From Nemania diffusa (taxonomy: Eukaryota; Ascomycota; Sordariomycetes; Xylariales; Xylariaceae), in the NCBI GenBank assembly GCA_038501195.1, contig JBBPUQ010000010.1, positions 1,009,501-1,073,500 of the forward strand: a stretch of DNA of 64,000 nt, written 5' to 3'. How positions within the stretch are numbered: position 1 is the stretch's first letter; each line of letters begins with the position of its first letter. Positions 20,923-32,914 of this stretch are shown here, piece by piece. The translations under genes and the position numbers were made by a program. The notes beneath the pieces were generated by a model. That model saw only the letters and a list, made by a program, of their open reading frames with translations, searched no databases and had not been told where the DNA came from.

Positions 20923-21888
20923 ATGATGCGGTCCCACACTCTTCTGCCCATTCTGGTTGCCGGGGGCATCTCAGCTACCCCCGTGTTCATCGAATCGTCA
21001 GGAGTGCAGCTATTCAACTTCTCGTCCTATATCGACATCGAAAATAGCTACCTGCGTTCAGAGACCCAGCTTCTCCTGACCACATTCAACGATGGCCAAC
21101 TATACCAGATCAACCCGCTCGCCGAGAACCCCCAGGCAGAGCTCATCCTCAAGGCCCCAGGCGCAACGGCGCTGAACGGCATTGTTAGGATCGGTGCCGA
21201 CAAGTTCGCATTTTCTGGTGGCGTCCGGGGTAACTTCAGGTACACGAACGAGACGCTGTACACGGTAGACTTCAGCCAGACGAACAGCACCGGGGCCCCG
21301 ACCGTCGCCATCGTGGCCACGCTGCCCGACGCCGTGTTCCTAAACGGCATATCGGCGCTCCCGGCGTCGCCGCACGTGGTGCTGCTTGCGGACTCGAACC
21401 TGGGTTGCCTCTGGCGCGTGGATACAGAGACGGGCGCAGCAGACGTAGCCATCACGGACGCGGCGTTCGCGTTCCCGGCGGGTGCGACGACGCCCATCGG
21501 GATCAACGGGCTCAAGATCCGCGGCGGCTACGCCTACTTCACGAACACCGGCACCGGCGTCTTCGGGCGCATCGCCATCACCGAGGCCGGCGACCGGGCC
21601 GGCGACGTCGAGGTGCTGCACACGGTGGCGGCGGGCATCAACTGGGACGACTTCGAGATCGCCGCCGACGGCAACGCGTATATTGCGCAGAGCCCGGGCG
21701 CCATACTGCGTGTCACGCCGGGTGGGGTGGCGAGCTTTGCGGCGGGCTCGGCGAATAGCACGACGTTGATTGGGCCGACTTCGATCACGATCCCGCGGCC
21801 TGGCAAGGCGTATGTCACGACGCGAGGCGGTGTTGTTGGCACTGGCACTTACCAGTTCAGTGGGCAGGTTTTTGGAATCTCTATCTGA
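20923..21888 (+). CDS. Secreted six-bladed beta-propeller protein, SMP-30/gluconolactonase-like
   Basis: Single exon, 321 aa from the ATG at 20923 (a second Met follows at once). The GTG-initiated longer frame starting at 20878 is not used. There is a hydrophobic signal peptide (about residues 1-20, LLPILVAGGISA). Repeated strands such as LYQINPL, LNGIVRI, VFLNGISALP, CLWRVDTETG, INGLKIRGGYAYFTNTG and ISIPRP-like turns fit a propeller of the SMP-30/strictosidine-synthase type. Such proteins hydrolyse lactones or bind sugars, or have unknown roles in fungi. Potential N-glycosylation sites are present (NFSS, NETL, NSTG). Codon use is strongly GC-ending in the second half. Catalytic residues cannot be fixed by eye. 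Confidence 0.85.
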   Translation: MMRSHTLLPILVAGGISATPVFIESSGVQLFNFSSYIDIENSYLRSETQLLLTTFNDGQLYQINPLAENPQAELILKAPGATALNGIVRIGADKFAFSGGVRGNFRYTNETLYTVDFSQTNSTGAPTVAIVATLPDAVFLNGISALPASPHVVLLADSNLGCLWRVDTETGAADVAITDAAFAFPAGATTPIGINGLKIRGGYAYFTNTGTGVFGRIAITEAGDRAGDVEVLHTVAAGINWDDFEIAADGNAYIAQSPGAILRVTPGGVASFAAGSANSTTLIGPTSITIPRPGKAYVTTRGGVVGTGTYQFSGQVFGISI

Positions 21889-22609
21889 GAATTCCCCATT
21901 TAGCAATACTTATGTAGTGTATAATGTAAATATGTCGCGTGATGAGTGGCGCCGTCGTTCTTCGCCTATGACAACATGGCTATCACACTGCAGGTTGTTT
22001 ACCTACTAGAATTAACTCTCGCGCGGTGTCATAGAGGCTATCACGGACCTATACTCGCGTGTACCCTAAGACCGTGAGCGATTCGGGAGAAGGCAACAGA
22101 AAGTAAATGATTACTTTCCGTAGACGTAAGGACAGGTTTTATAACCTGTTCATTCTGTGCTATTAATAGTGCTGTAAAATAATTTGGAAAGCTGGATGTA
22201 GTAATCGAGAGTGGGAGGGGGTATGTACCTAAATAATAAATGCCAGGCCAGCAGGGGGTTTAGGTAGGAGGTAAGGGTGTGAGTATGCATCACCAGAGCT
22301 CTCTACCATAAGTGAGTTGCTCTTGCGTTCTGTATTCATAGACTTCCGAAACCTCGTACGTATTAATGTCTAACTATCGCAGTGGAAGTTGTAGCGCGTA
22401 ATCCGCAGCTGGAGATCTTGTATCTCCACGTCTTCAGCGTGCCTCCAACGCTAAGTATAGTGCTGGACTCACTAATCTAGTGAACCGAAACTACCTAGGT
22501 AATTGAATTCATTAAACTCATTTTTCTGTCAGACGTCTCTTCCGCACTCTGTGTACGCCTCAAAATATAGAGAGTTCTACACTTGTTCTGAGAGTATCCC
22601 ATCCCCGCA
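21889..22609. other. Intergenic, propeller to amidase
   Basis: No gene seen. It should hold the 3' end of the propeller gene and the amidase promoter. A TACCTAGGTA palindrome lies at about 22493-22502. Confidence 0.4.
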
Positions 22610-24927
22610 ATGGAAGATCTTCGATTTTCATGCGAAGACTCCGATTTCTCGATTTTTAAACAGCCTATTGCATATTTAGACTGTCCCTCAGTGACCCAGA
22701 GCGGTTATGGTCTCCTCCCTGTTACCGCGCTGTTCGTTGAGCCTGGACAAAAGATTGACTCCGCTTGGTTGGAAAAGGAAAGGGAGCGGATTTTGAGATG
22801 TGATGATGTGTTTAATGATTCTTTCTTCAAACATTGTATTATCTGCTACAGTGGCGGCGACATACTGCCTTCCCAAGAACCCAGCATTGGTTCTAACAGC
22901 TTGATTAATTGCTATGTCTGTAACGCGTGGAAGCCAGTTCAGACCGGCTCTTGCGTTCGCTCTGGTCCTTATGTCCTCAGGGATTCTGCCCTATACCAAG
23001 TATACAGGCTATACGATGACCCTTACCAGGCTTTCGTGTTTGGGGTGATGGAAGACAGCAATGCAAGCCCGCATAGGTAAGCGTTGTTAAACGACGAGTA
23101 TCATTAGTTAATACTGAATATTCAATTCAGTTTCCATAAATATAGAGGCGGTCAGATTCCAGTACCCTCTCGGTTATACTCCGAGCCAGCTAGTGCCAGC
23201 CGCCCTCTGGAAGGAAAGCGTGTTGCCATCAAGGATATCTTTGACCTAGCCGGCGTACCAACAGGCGTCTCGTCTCGGGATTATCAAGACTTTTCAGGCA
23301 ACGCGAAGCGATCGGCAAATATGATAACTCGACTCATCGACGCAGGAGCGATCATCATAGGCAAGACAAAGACGACCCAATTTGCATCTGGAGAGCATCC
23401 TCGCGATTGGATTGACTATCAATGTCCATTCAATCCGCGCGGTGATGGCTACCTTGATCCCGAGTTGAGCAGCACTGGCAGTGCTGCAGCCATCGCTGCG
23501 TATGAATGGCTAGACTATAGCGTTGGGTCTGATAGTAAGGCAATTCTATCCAATCTCAAAGCTGGCACATCTCATCGATCGTAGCACTCGGTAGCATGAC
23601 CGGCCCAGCTGCAAGCCAGGGTATCTTCGGCATTCGCCCAACGCACGGCATCTCCGACCTCAACGGTGTCCTCCCAGTTTCTGCGTAAGTGACCGCCCGC
23701 TATATGAGCACACTTGGCTGATAAGCTATAGGCCCTTAGATACCGCTGGATTCTTCGCTCGCTCGATCACCGATTTCCGACTGTTTGGGCATTTGTGGTA
23801 TGGAAATGGCGCAACTCGGAGTCAGGTACTGTTTTGCTTTAAGATTAATGCTCTGTCCCGGTAGCTAAACTCGAGTAACGAAGGAGTTTGGCCGTTTGCT
23901 TTATGCAAGCAGCGAGTTTGATCAATACCCAAACGACATTCGAAGTACGATGGATTCTTTTGTCAACGACCTCGCCCGTGTTATAGGACAACCTCAGATA
24001 CCCCTAGACGTTGCGACGCTTTGGGACGAAAAGGAAGCTCCAGTAGTGAAAAAGCCGATAAATGAATTCCTCTCCACGGTATCGTTGTGTTTTTCTATCG
24101 TCGCTTTTTTTTTCTCTTTTTTTTAACACTGCTCACTTCTATTACCTCTAGACTCTTGCTCACATTCAATTGTTCGATTCCTATCACAACAATCTAAAGT
24201 TCCGCGAAGACTTCCGGAAGAATAAGGGCCGAGAACCCTATATAAACCCTATGGTTCGTTTCAAGTGGTAAAGTAACGCCTTATCACCCTAAATGCTACA
24301 AGCTCTTATGAGTTAAATCAGGGACCTTGGATCTCGTCTTACATTGGACCAATACGAAAGGGCACGCGAGGAACAAGAGCATTATCGAAAATTCCTTCGT
24401 GATCATGTCTTTAGCGAAAACACTATTCTAGTTCTACCCGCTGGTAGCCCGAAGTCGCGATATCGCGATGCGTACGACGGGTAAGCTCGCAGCGATCAAA
24501 CTACTTACTATTACCTGTGTTAATACTTCACTAGGCCCCCTAGCCAAAGCGGCTATTCGCTTCAAGGTTTCGGCTTTCTTCGTGACATGTACTCATTTCT
24601 CGGCGGACTTCCTCAGCTCGTTATCCCAAGTATGATATACTCTATCAAGTATAAGGAGAGACATGAGGCTAATCCCTGGCTTTTCGAACAAGTTGGTGTG
24701 GTATCTCGTCAATCCCAGGTCACGGGAGGTATGGTGGAAGAGCCAATATCGATCTCCATAGTTGGAGCGCCAGGTACAGTGCATCCTCCTAGACTTATTG
24801 TATGTCAACTTCTAAAGGCAAGATAGGCATGGACTGCGCGCTCATGGACTTTGCCGAGCGCGCGTTGAAGGAAAGCGGGAGACCATTGGCAGTTCTCACG
24901 GGAAGTTCACTCTTCGGCCAGAACTAA
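22610..24927 (+). CDS. Amidase-signature enzyme with Arp1-type N-terminal domain
   Basis: Ten exons: 22610-23076, 23131-23534, 23585-23684, 23732-23825, 23884-24078, 24152-24267, 24322-24480, 24535-24629, 24693-24773 and 24827-24927; 603 aa, all phases consistent. Residues 1-155 resemble the N-terminal domain found in fungal Arp1-like (scytalone-dehydratase-like by name) amidases. From residue 160 the amidase-signature fold follows, with a complete Ser-cisSer-Lys triad: Lys190 (VAIKDIFD), Ser270 (SSTGSAAAIAAY) and Ser294 (GSDTLGSMTGPA). The nucleophile motif is rebuilt only when the intron at 23535-23584 is removed, which confirms the splice. RPTHG follows as usual. The most uncertain junctions are the exon 5 start (acceptor AAG) and the intron at 24630-24692. 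It hydrolyses an amide; the substrate is unknown. Confidence 0.9.
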
Positions 24928-26389
24928 GAGGGTGTGAGCGTATCGTTGTAGTGATAAAAACTCTATCTTCACTAATAGCCCATCTCTGGTCGGGCACATT
25001 AGGTCCCAGGTGTCAATGTATTTAACTTAAATCATGTAAAGCCGGTCGGCAGAGCTATCCCTCAATTGATTAATGAGGTAATTGCTCATGCGCCGAAGTC
25101 TCTATCTCCAAGACGACAGTAAAGCTCATCTGACGAGGAGCCAAACCATGAAACCATGATCGGTACCATACGGCCAAAAAGAATCTGGACACACCCCGAC
25201 GTAGAACCCCCCACCCCCTCCCCCCTTCTACGACTTGGTAGCTGTGATAAGGCAGTGCCATGACCAAATCTCATAGGGTTTGTTTTGAATGAGGCCAGCG
25301 TGATTGCAACTTGGATTTAACACCCACACGGCTCTTTTTCCTACCTATAAGGCCGGCCCTTCTACGCCTCACTCATAAGTTAATCGAATTGGTTCCTATA
25401 GGCAAGCCTTGAGAGCACGATATCTACGACTATTTACTTGTCTCGATAGGTAGTTGCTGAGTATGTCGGCGCATAACGCAAGCTACAATTGGTGTCTCTT
25501 TTTGAGGATCGATCTGCCCGCGGTATCAAAATTACCCGGTAAGGCTTAGCTGGTTAGAGCAAGATAGGTATAGGAGATATTTCCTCCATAAATGGCCACG
25601 CCACCATAGCTTGTTTGCTACCTGCCAAGCTTCTTCGCTTGGCGCAAGGAATAATCTTCAGGGGTTGAGTTGAGGTATAAGGTGTAGCTTAGGGGGGGAA
25701 TTGGGGGGAGCTGCGCAATTACCACATAGTGCAGGGATCTCGAGAATTCGGGGTCAAGACGTTGACACTAGCGCGGAATTGGGGGCGTGGTGCAGGGATC
25801 TCATTGCATGGGAGAAAATTCGGGGACGGGTTACCACGCCTCAGTTATTCATAGAGGACGTTTTACTATCTGTAGAGGAATTTAAACCCCATTGGGAAAG
25901 GTGTCCCGCTGAAGCTTGGGTCTGCTCTGACCCATACCTAATTTTTACGTGTTGTAGAGCTAACCCCAGCAAATTCTAGATTTTCATCTAGAAATACGGT
26001 CGGTCCTACCAACTAGGCAGCAAGTTTACTACTAAGCCACAATAATATATGCGTAAGCCACTACAGCCACAATAACCTAAACTGCTGCTACGCTGCAGCC
26101 TTAGATAACGTGAAAATATTAGTGGTTTTAAGACCTATTTGACTTACAGATACTTTGTTTCTGGTAAAAACTACCTCCAAACATTTGTACCTGCAGGTAA
26201 GACGTTGCGGACACTAGCGCGGACTTTTTGGTGTCAAAATAAGAGGTTGTATTCTGTATCTATGTGTGTAAAATGCTCGGTATAAATGTCTATTCTTCCC
26301 GCTAATATTTCTCGTATTATCACCATGATTATCTCTTTTCTAATATCTCTTTGGACAGTTTTCTAGGCTTATCGACCTCTATTATTACA
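24928..26389. other. Intergenic with small degenerate repeats
   Basis: Two degenerate tandem copies sharing GGAATTGGGGG, GCAGGGATCTC and AATTCGGGG lie at about 25696-25756 and 25774-25834. A block AAGACGTTG..ACACTAGCGCGGA occurs at 25756-25777 and again at 26199-26223 with a 3-bp insertion. The open frame at 25701-25979 runs through these repeats and shows no domain. This is probably the residue of an old mobile element. Confidence 0.4.
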
Positions 26390-27439
26390 ATGAGTGTACT
26401 AGAATCCCTAGAACATGTTAAGACCAGGACCAGTCTCCCTGTTTTGCACAACGAGAAGGAGGCGCATGGTCCCAAATTTCTGGGTCTGTGTGCTGACACC
26501 TCTTGTCTTTGGCAAAAGTCAGTTATCACTGTGTCTTTCCTCGACACTAGTAACAACACAGGCCTGACCGAGAAGCAACTTCTGGGGTTGATTAAAAATG
26601 GTGCCCAAGAATGGATAGAAGGCACTAGGCTTTCTTTCAAGTTCCTTGACAAGAATGATTGCAATCGAAATAAAGCAGATATTCTGATTTCCTTGAAAGG
26701 ATCGACTTGTTGCTCTGTTCTTGGTACAACACCCGTGCCATTTGGTAAACCTACCATGATGCTTGGGTTTAAAGGTATCACCGATGAACCGTACTCCGCC
26801 CAAAGTATCCGCCAGAAGATCACACAGAGCGTACTTCATGAGTTTGGGCATGCCCTTGGATTCCCACACGAACAATCTTCCCCCAACTGCCCCCTTCATT
26901 TCCATCGCGATGAACTCATAAACGCCTTCACAAGCCCGTCCTTGCCAGGAGTTTATGCTGAACAATGGGTTGACCAAAACATTATCGAGAAGCTTCAGGA
27001 AGGGGGGTCAATTGAAGCATCCCCTTTTGATGAAAAATCCATCATGATGTATGAAATTTCGCCAGGATGGAACAGGGAGGGAAAGCACATCAAAGAGACC
27101 CACGTCCTCTCAGACGTTGACAAGGAGATGGCGCGAAGATGGTACCCACCGCACACCAACCAAGAAGCCTCGATGTCAGATCAGCAGAGCCCGCTGGCGA
27201 GGACAAACACAACTTCGTCGACTGCCAGATGTCGTGAGATACAACCCACACTACCTGAAAACTTGGACTGCGATGCACCCGAATCCAGTGAACAGCAATG
27301 CGACAAGTGCAACTACAATACTCATGACCCAGGTAACAAAATTGAGAGACATGTGAAAAGGGACGGAGAGGGAAATTCAAGTTATGATTGGTTGGTTGGT
27401 TGGTTAGTTGGTTGGTTAGTTGGCTGGCTGATTAATTGA
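26390..27439 (+). CDS. Metzincin-type zinc metalloprotease (astacin/matrixin-like)
   Basis: Single frame, 349 aa from the ATG at 26390 (the frame itself opens at a TTG at 26351). The zinc motif is HEFGHALGFPHEQ (His150, Glu151, His154, His160), that is HExxHxxGxxH followed by the astacin-like Glu. The Met-turn is SIMMYEI (217-223). The catalytic domain ends about residue 262 (RRWYPP). No signal peptide is evident, so secretion is uncertain. The remaining 87 residues are hydrophilic with a CDKCN pair, then end in WLVGWLVGWLVGWLIN, a hydrophobic tail that is simply the translation of a TTGG microsatellite. A missed intron near GTAACA (about 27333) could replace this tail. Proteolytic substrate unknown. 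Confidence 0.85.
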   Translation: MSVLESLEHVKTRTSLPVLHNEKEAHGPKFLGLCADTSCLWQKSVITVSFLDTSNNTGLTEKQLLGLIKNGAQEWIEGTRLSFKFLDKNDCNRNKADILISLKGSTCCSVLGTTPVPFGKPTMMLGFKGITDEPYSAQSIRQKITQSVLHEFGHALGFPHEQSSPNCPLHFHRDELINAFTSPSLPGVYAEQWVDQNIIEKLQEGGSIEASPFDEKSIMMYEISPGWNREGKHIKETHVLSDVDKEMARRWYPPHTNQEASMSDQQSPLARTNTTSSTARCREIQPTLPENLDCDAPESSEQQCDKCNYNTHDPGNKIERHVKRDGEGNSSYDWLVGWLVGWLVGWLIN

Positions 27440-27458
27440 TTGGTTGATTGGTTAGTTG
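27386..27458. repeat. TTGG/TTAG tetranucleotide microsatellite at the protease 3' end
   Basis: Imperfect (GGTT)n run with TTAG and CTGG variants. It spans the stop codon of the metalloprotease frame at 27437-27439. Tetranucleotide slippage would change the frame and the stop. Confidence 0.85.
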
Positions 27459-28658
27459 TTGCGAGCTCCTTATCTAATCTACAGCTCTAGCCTAGCCGAA
27501 CCACACCAATACGCAACCTGCATCTACCCCCCTAAATTCCTGTTCTGCATACAAAGTGAGAGCTTCGTGATCACTTCAACCAATCCAACTAGTCAATACC
27601 TTGTTTCGTACTATCTAGGTAGTTTGTATGCAAATAGAAGTATCTTTCAATTGATAGAGCTGCAAAGAGCTGGTCAACTTCATATACGCTGTATAGCTGT
27701 ATTCTTTTTGCCCGACTTCGTAATCGTAGATGCCGGAGACAGTATGTAAATTGTATAAAAATAAGGAGACCTTGGATCGTATAATTGGGATGACTTCGGT
27801 AAACCTGTAAAAAGGCTATTTGCAAGGCAAGCGGTGCTGTAGGAATACCTTACAGTAGATTTTCCCTACGCACAGTGCCCAAGAGTAGGTCGCCGGCTGA
27901 CCCCGCCAAACGTATTTAGTCTAGCGCGTGGAATGGAGGGGGAGCTGCCAACGAGGTTGAGAGCAAGCAGTCCGAACTCCAAGAAAACATCCGACATCAT
28001 ATTCCTCAACCAGTGAACATCACTTTGGTGCTGTGATAGTACATTGGCCTGCGCCTCTTTTCGGCCGTCGTTCTAGCACTATATAAGTGTGAAAAAGTTA
28101 GGCTCACTGCGGTCTATGTTGCTGGCAACCTTCACTTTCCTAGCACAAGCCAGCCTGTCTGTTTTCCTACGCTGTCTTGAATCTGCACCTTTGCGCGGCG
28201 CACATGAAATTCCAACCTAGAAGAAGGTATATATATGGTCCTGTTTCTGACTTGTGTTATTCGACAAACTGCCCTGTCACGTATTCTGTATCCCCGAACT
28301 CTACTGGACCCTGGACCCTTCGCTCTCCCTTCCTCCTTCCTTACCTGCAGCTCCGAGCGAACGAAAGGTGTGACGTCTCTCGGCAGGAGCAGCGCACAAC
28401 AGCATAACACAACAGCACAACACAGCAGCACAAAGTTCTCTTGTTCCCTCCTTCCCTTCCTTCCTCTTGTATTCTTCACCCTCTCAGGCGCTATTTATTA
28501 TTACCTACCTAGGTACCTATCAACATCGCAGCTTGAGTAAACTAACCGTGATTTCTCACAGCCACACCCTCCTTTCCAGCCCTTAAGCATCTTCATCTCT
28601 CTCACGATTAAGCCGACCGACCCTCCACGAGATCGTCCCCCGCAGGACCACCGCCACC
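27440..28658 (+). promoter_or_regulatory. Long upstream region of CAND1
   Basis: No gene seen. The last 300 bp are pyrimidine-rich (about 28300-28470). A CAGCACAACA short repeat lies at about 28388-28432, and TACCTAGGTACC lies near 28505. The translation start context is CGCCACCATGG, a strong one. An intron in the 5' UTR cannot be excluded. Confidence 0.4.
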
Positions 28659-31600
28659 ATGGCGTCGTCGGCGATCAACAACCCCAATCCTCAGACCATC
28701 GGCCAGCTTTTATCTAGGCTAAGCGATCCCGATCCCGACTTTCGGTTCATGTCGCTGAATGACCTTCATCAAATCCTCACTAAACCAAAGACGGACTTTC
28801 TGGTGCACGACTACAACACGTCCTCGAAGATCGTTGATGCCGTCATCAAGACCCTCGATGATCAAAATGGCGAGGTTCAGAACCTTGCAGTTAGATGGTA
28901 AGCTGCGCACCTACGCGGATGAACATGCTTCGTCTTGCTGGCGTCTCTCACACCCCCGGGTCACCCGTTAGCTAACTACGACTACGTAGTATTGGCCCCC
29001 TGGCTGCCAAAATTTCTACATCCGTCATCACCCCGATGCTGGAAAAACTCACACTGGTAGAGATTAAGAACTCGGTTGACAACTCTCTCCCTTCGCTCGC
29101 TCTACGCAGTGCCATTTCCTCACTCCAGAAGCCCATCCCAGGAGTAGCACCATCCCGAGAAGTCCTTGATACCTACGGCATCATTAGCCACGTTCTCATA
29201 CCACGTATCCTCGGATTCTCACTTCCTGGGAGCACGTCGTCGCACCCAGACTCTCGTGGCCTTCTTGATAAGTCCGATCCAAGTCCCGAGGCCGTCGATG
29301 TTCTCATTGAGGTCGTTCGCTGTTTTGGCCCGCTGCTTCAGGCACTCGAGGTCGAGAAACTGCAAGACGTGGTAGTGAAAGTTCTAGAGCGACCGGCTAC
29401 ACCCTCGCCGGTTAAGAAGAGAGCCGTTGTTGCACTCGCTGTCCTGGCACCCTTTCTAACAGATAGTGTTCTTGCCGCCTTTATTACTAAGATACAAAAG
29501 AGCATGAAGCAGCCAAACATTAGTCCTGTCATGCTCCGTTTATATATCACCATCCTAGGCTCCGTTGCTCGGGCTATACCGCATCAATTCGGTACACATC
29601 TTCCGGAAATCGTCCCTTCCGTCCTTTCTACCCTAAGTCAAGGACAGTTTGACAAATATGTTGAGGATGTGAGTCTCGGTGAAGGTTATGACTCCGAATT
29701 TAGTGAAATCCGAGAAGTTGCCCTAGTGGCACTGGAATCATTTATTGCATCATGCGGGGTCCAGATGCGTCCCTATACCGACGAAGTCATCTTGGCTTGT
29801 CTGCGATATCTAAAATTCGACCCTAACTATGCAAACGACGATGACGAAGATATGGAAGAAGGTGAGGGGGACAGTGATGACGAGGAGCTAGACGAGGATG
29901 ATGAGTATGAAGAGGATAATGATTTTGATGATGATGATGATGCCAGCTGGAAAGTCCGTAGGTGCGCCGCAAAGGCCCTCTACACCCTGATTTCAACTCG
30001 CAGCACCGACCTACTAGACAATGGGACCTTGTACCGGAATGTGGCTACTCCCCTGATCCGACGTTTCGACGAAAGGGAGGAGAGCGTTCGGCTAGAGATA
30101 ATTTCTGCTATGGCACTTCTCATTCGCAAAACTGGCGAAGGCGTGATCCACTCGGTGACCATGGACGACGAACTTTTGCAGTCTCTCCCAGACAGCAGGA
30201 AACGAAGGAGGCAGAGCAGTGGTGGGCTTGGCCAAGGCTCCAAGGCTCCTTATATGGGTACACCTGGCCTTGCGTCGCCGACCCAAGAGTCCGTCCCTCA
30301 GACAGGACCTCGGGCAGACCTGGCAAAGCTGACACCGCAATTGGTCAAATCATCAACAAAACTCCTCAGAGGCAAACAGATTGCCACCAAACAGGCGGTA
30401 ATTACCCTACTAGACGACTTGATTGCAGTCCAAAATGGCGGGCTTGCGGAGTTTTTCGATCAGGTCATGCAGCCAGTCATCGATGTTACAAAGGGAGTTA
30501 CCGGCAATGCGGGTGCGACATCCACAGCTCTGTCGGGCGGTGCCGCCTCCGCCACGGCTACCACTTTACGCATGGCCGTACTCCGATTCATAAGTGATAT
30601 CGCTAAAACCCATTCTTCCAGCCTATTCCAACCATACCTAGCTAAAATTGTGGCCGGTGTTGTTTCTGCAGTAAATGACAAGTTTTACAAAATCTCCAGC
30701 GAGGCCATCAGAACGGCTGAAGAGCTCGTTAAGGCAATAACCCCTCCTCGAGCTAAGCTTACCACCCAGAAGTACAAGCCAGAGTTACTGAAACTCTGTG
30801 ACATTATTATTGATCGTACTTCTGCGAACGATGCTGATACAGAAGTACGGCAGCGAGCTATACAAGCGCTTGGCACATTAATTGCGAGGACTTCAACCCC
30901 AGATGGACTTGCCCTCTTACAGCTAGAGAAGCGACAACTTGGCCTAGATTTATTACTCGATCGAATACGCAATGAAACGACACGTCTACACGCTGTGCGG
31001 GCAATTGACAATGTCGCGATATTTACCTCCGTTCCAGGTAGTCTCGATGCCAATTGGATCCAAGCCGTGACCTTGGAATTGTGTGGTCAACTACGGAAAG
31101 CTAATCGTGCCCTCAGGGGCTCCAGCGTTCAGGCTCTTCACCACATGGTCATTTGCCCAGCAACTAAGGGAAACCTTACATCAAGCACTATCAGTGGCAT
31201 TGTATCGGCTATTCAACCAGTCGTCGCTGCAAATGACACGCAGCTTTTGAGCCCGGCGTTACTCACCATGGCGCAGCTACAGCTCGAGAACCCCAAGTTG
31301 ACCGCCTCACAAGAGTTCGTGGTCGCGCTCTGCGAGTTGATCAAGAAGAACCTCTCTGGTAGTATCCTTGATTCTCTAGTAGTCCTTGTGACGAATGTAG
31401 GTCAGTCTGGCATGGGCCAACGGCTAATGAAGGGCGTATTAACCGTGGGTGTGGGTGGTGATCCTGCTGTTGTCGGAAAAGTCGTGGGTGCATTGTTTGT
31501 CGCAAGTAATGGTAATGCGGGCGTCACCATTGAAAGTTTCATTGGCGAGCTCAATATGGCGAGTAAGTTGTCGCCCCCGGATACTGCGCGCCAGAGCCTT

Positions 31601-32914
31601 GCGTTGGCCATACTTGGAGAGATTGGTCTACGCTTAGGGCCTAAATCTCCTCTGGATCCGAATATCTTCTTGCGACAGTTTGGGGATGAGCCGGACAAGG
31701 TGTCGGTTTCGGCCGCCGTTGCTTTGGGTCGCGCTGGGGCTGGCAATGTCCCCCAGTACCTTCCCATCATTTTAGACGCGACCAAGCGGCATGGAAGTCA
31801 TCAATACCTGCTTTTACAGTCAATTCGAGAGGTCCTTCACCAAGTTGTTACCTCATCAACTGATATTAGTGCTTACGAACATGATATTTGGGAGATCCTC
31901 TTTCGCTCGTCACTTGTGGAAGACAACAAAGCACTCTGTGCAGAATGCATTGGTCGCCTGGCAATCTTGAAGCCAAAGATATATATCACCAAGCTACAGG
32001 TACATTTTCTCAATTCTTTTCCACATTGGTCGATTTCTAACTATCACAGGAACTACTGACGAGCTCGTCCGAGGGATACAGAGCTGTTGCCGTTCAAGCG
32101 CTCAGGTATACTTTACCTGATAGTGATGAGACATTTGACGTGGAGCTGAAGTCAGTGTTATTCAATATGATATTGACGGTGCTCAAAGATGAGAATTTGG
32201 AGATTCGACGCCTTGGCATGACAACACTTAACTCGGCTACTCACAATAAGCCTGAATTAATCCTTCCACACTTGGGTGAATTCATACCTTTCGTCATGGC
32301 CGAGTCGACGATCAAAAAGGAGCTCATCCGCGAAGTACAAATGGGGCCATTCAAGCACATAGTTGATGACGGACTTGAGGCTCGCAAGGTCAGTTGCCTT
32401 TTTAATTCTCCTAATTTGTGCCGCGCGTGTACTAATATGCCCTTTACAGAGCGCATATGAAACCCTATACTCGCTAATGGAGACGTCATTCTCCCGCGTT
32501 AGCTCACCTGAATTTTATGATCGCATCATTGCAGGCCTTGATGATGACAACGATATCCGAGCGTTATGCAACCTCATGCTTGGCAAGTTAATCGTTATAG
32601 ATACCGATGAAACCACTCGTCGGCTTGACACTATTGCTCAGTGCTACCGAAAAACATTATCGACCAAACTCAAGGATGGTGCCGTTAAGCAAGAGCACGA
32701 GAAGCAAGAAGAGGCCAATAAGAGCGTTTTGCGAGTCTCCCTTCTCCTCGCTGATAAAACCAAGACTACGGTACAAAGCGCTAATAACTCCGCGGGTGCT
32801 GCCGGCGCCCAGATACAGTCGCAGAATCCTGTTTGGCAGCAATATTGGGATTGGGTCAATAAGGATTTCGACCGCCAGCTTAAGAACCTGCGCGAGGAAA
32901 TCAAAGAAACATGA
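28659..32914 (+). CDS. CAND1: CAND1/TIP120, cullin-associated NEDD8-dissociated protein
   Basis: Exons 28659-28897, 28990-31999, 32050-32388 and 32450-32914; 1350 aa. An all-HEAT-repeat solenoid that binds unneddylated cullin-RING ligases and exchanges their substrate receptors. N-terminal blocks FRFMSLNDL, NGEVQNLAVR (spliced to CIGPLAAKI), and the central acidic insert (about residues 363-397, rich in Asp/Glu) followed by SWKVRRCAAKALY, match CAND1. So do the C-terminal blocks GPFKHIVDDGLEARK and SAYETLYSLMET. In Aspergillus the orthologue is known to be split into two genes (CandA-N and CandA-C); here one uninterrupted gene is present. All splice phases agree. Acts in cytosol and nucleus. 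Convergent with the LPMO gene. Confidence 0.96.
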
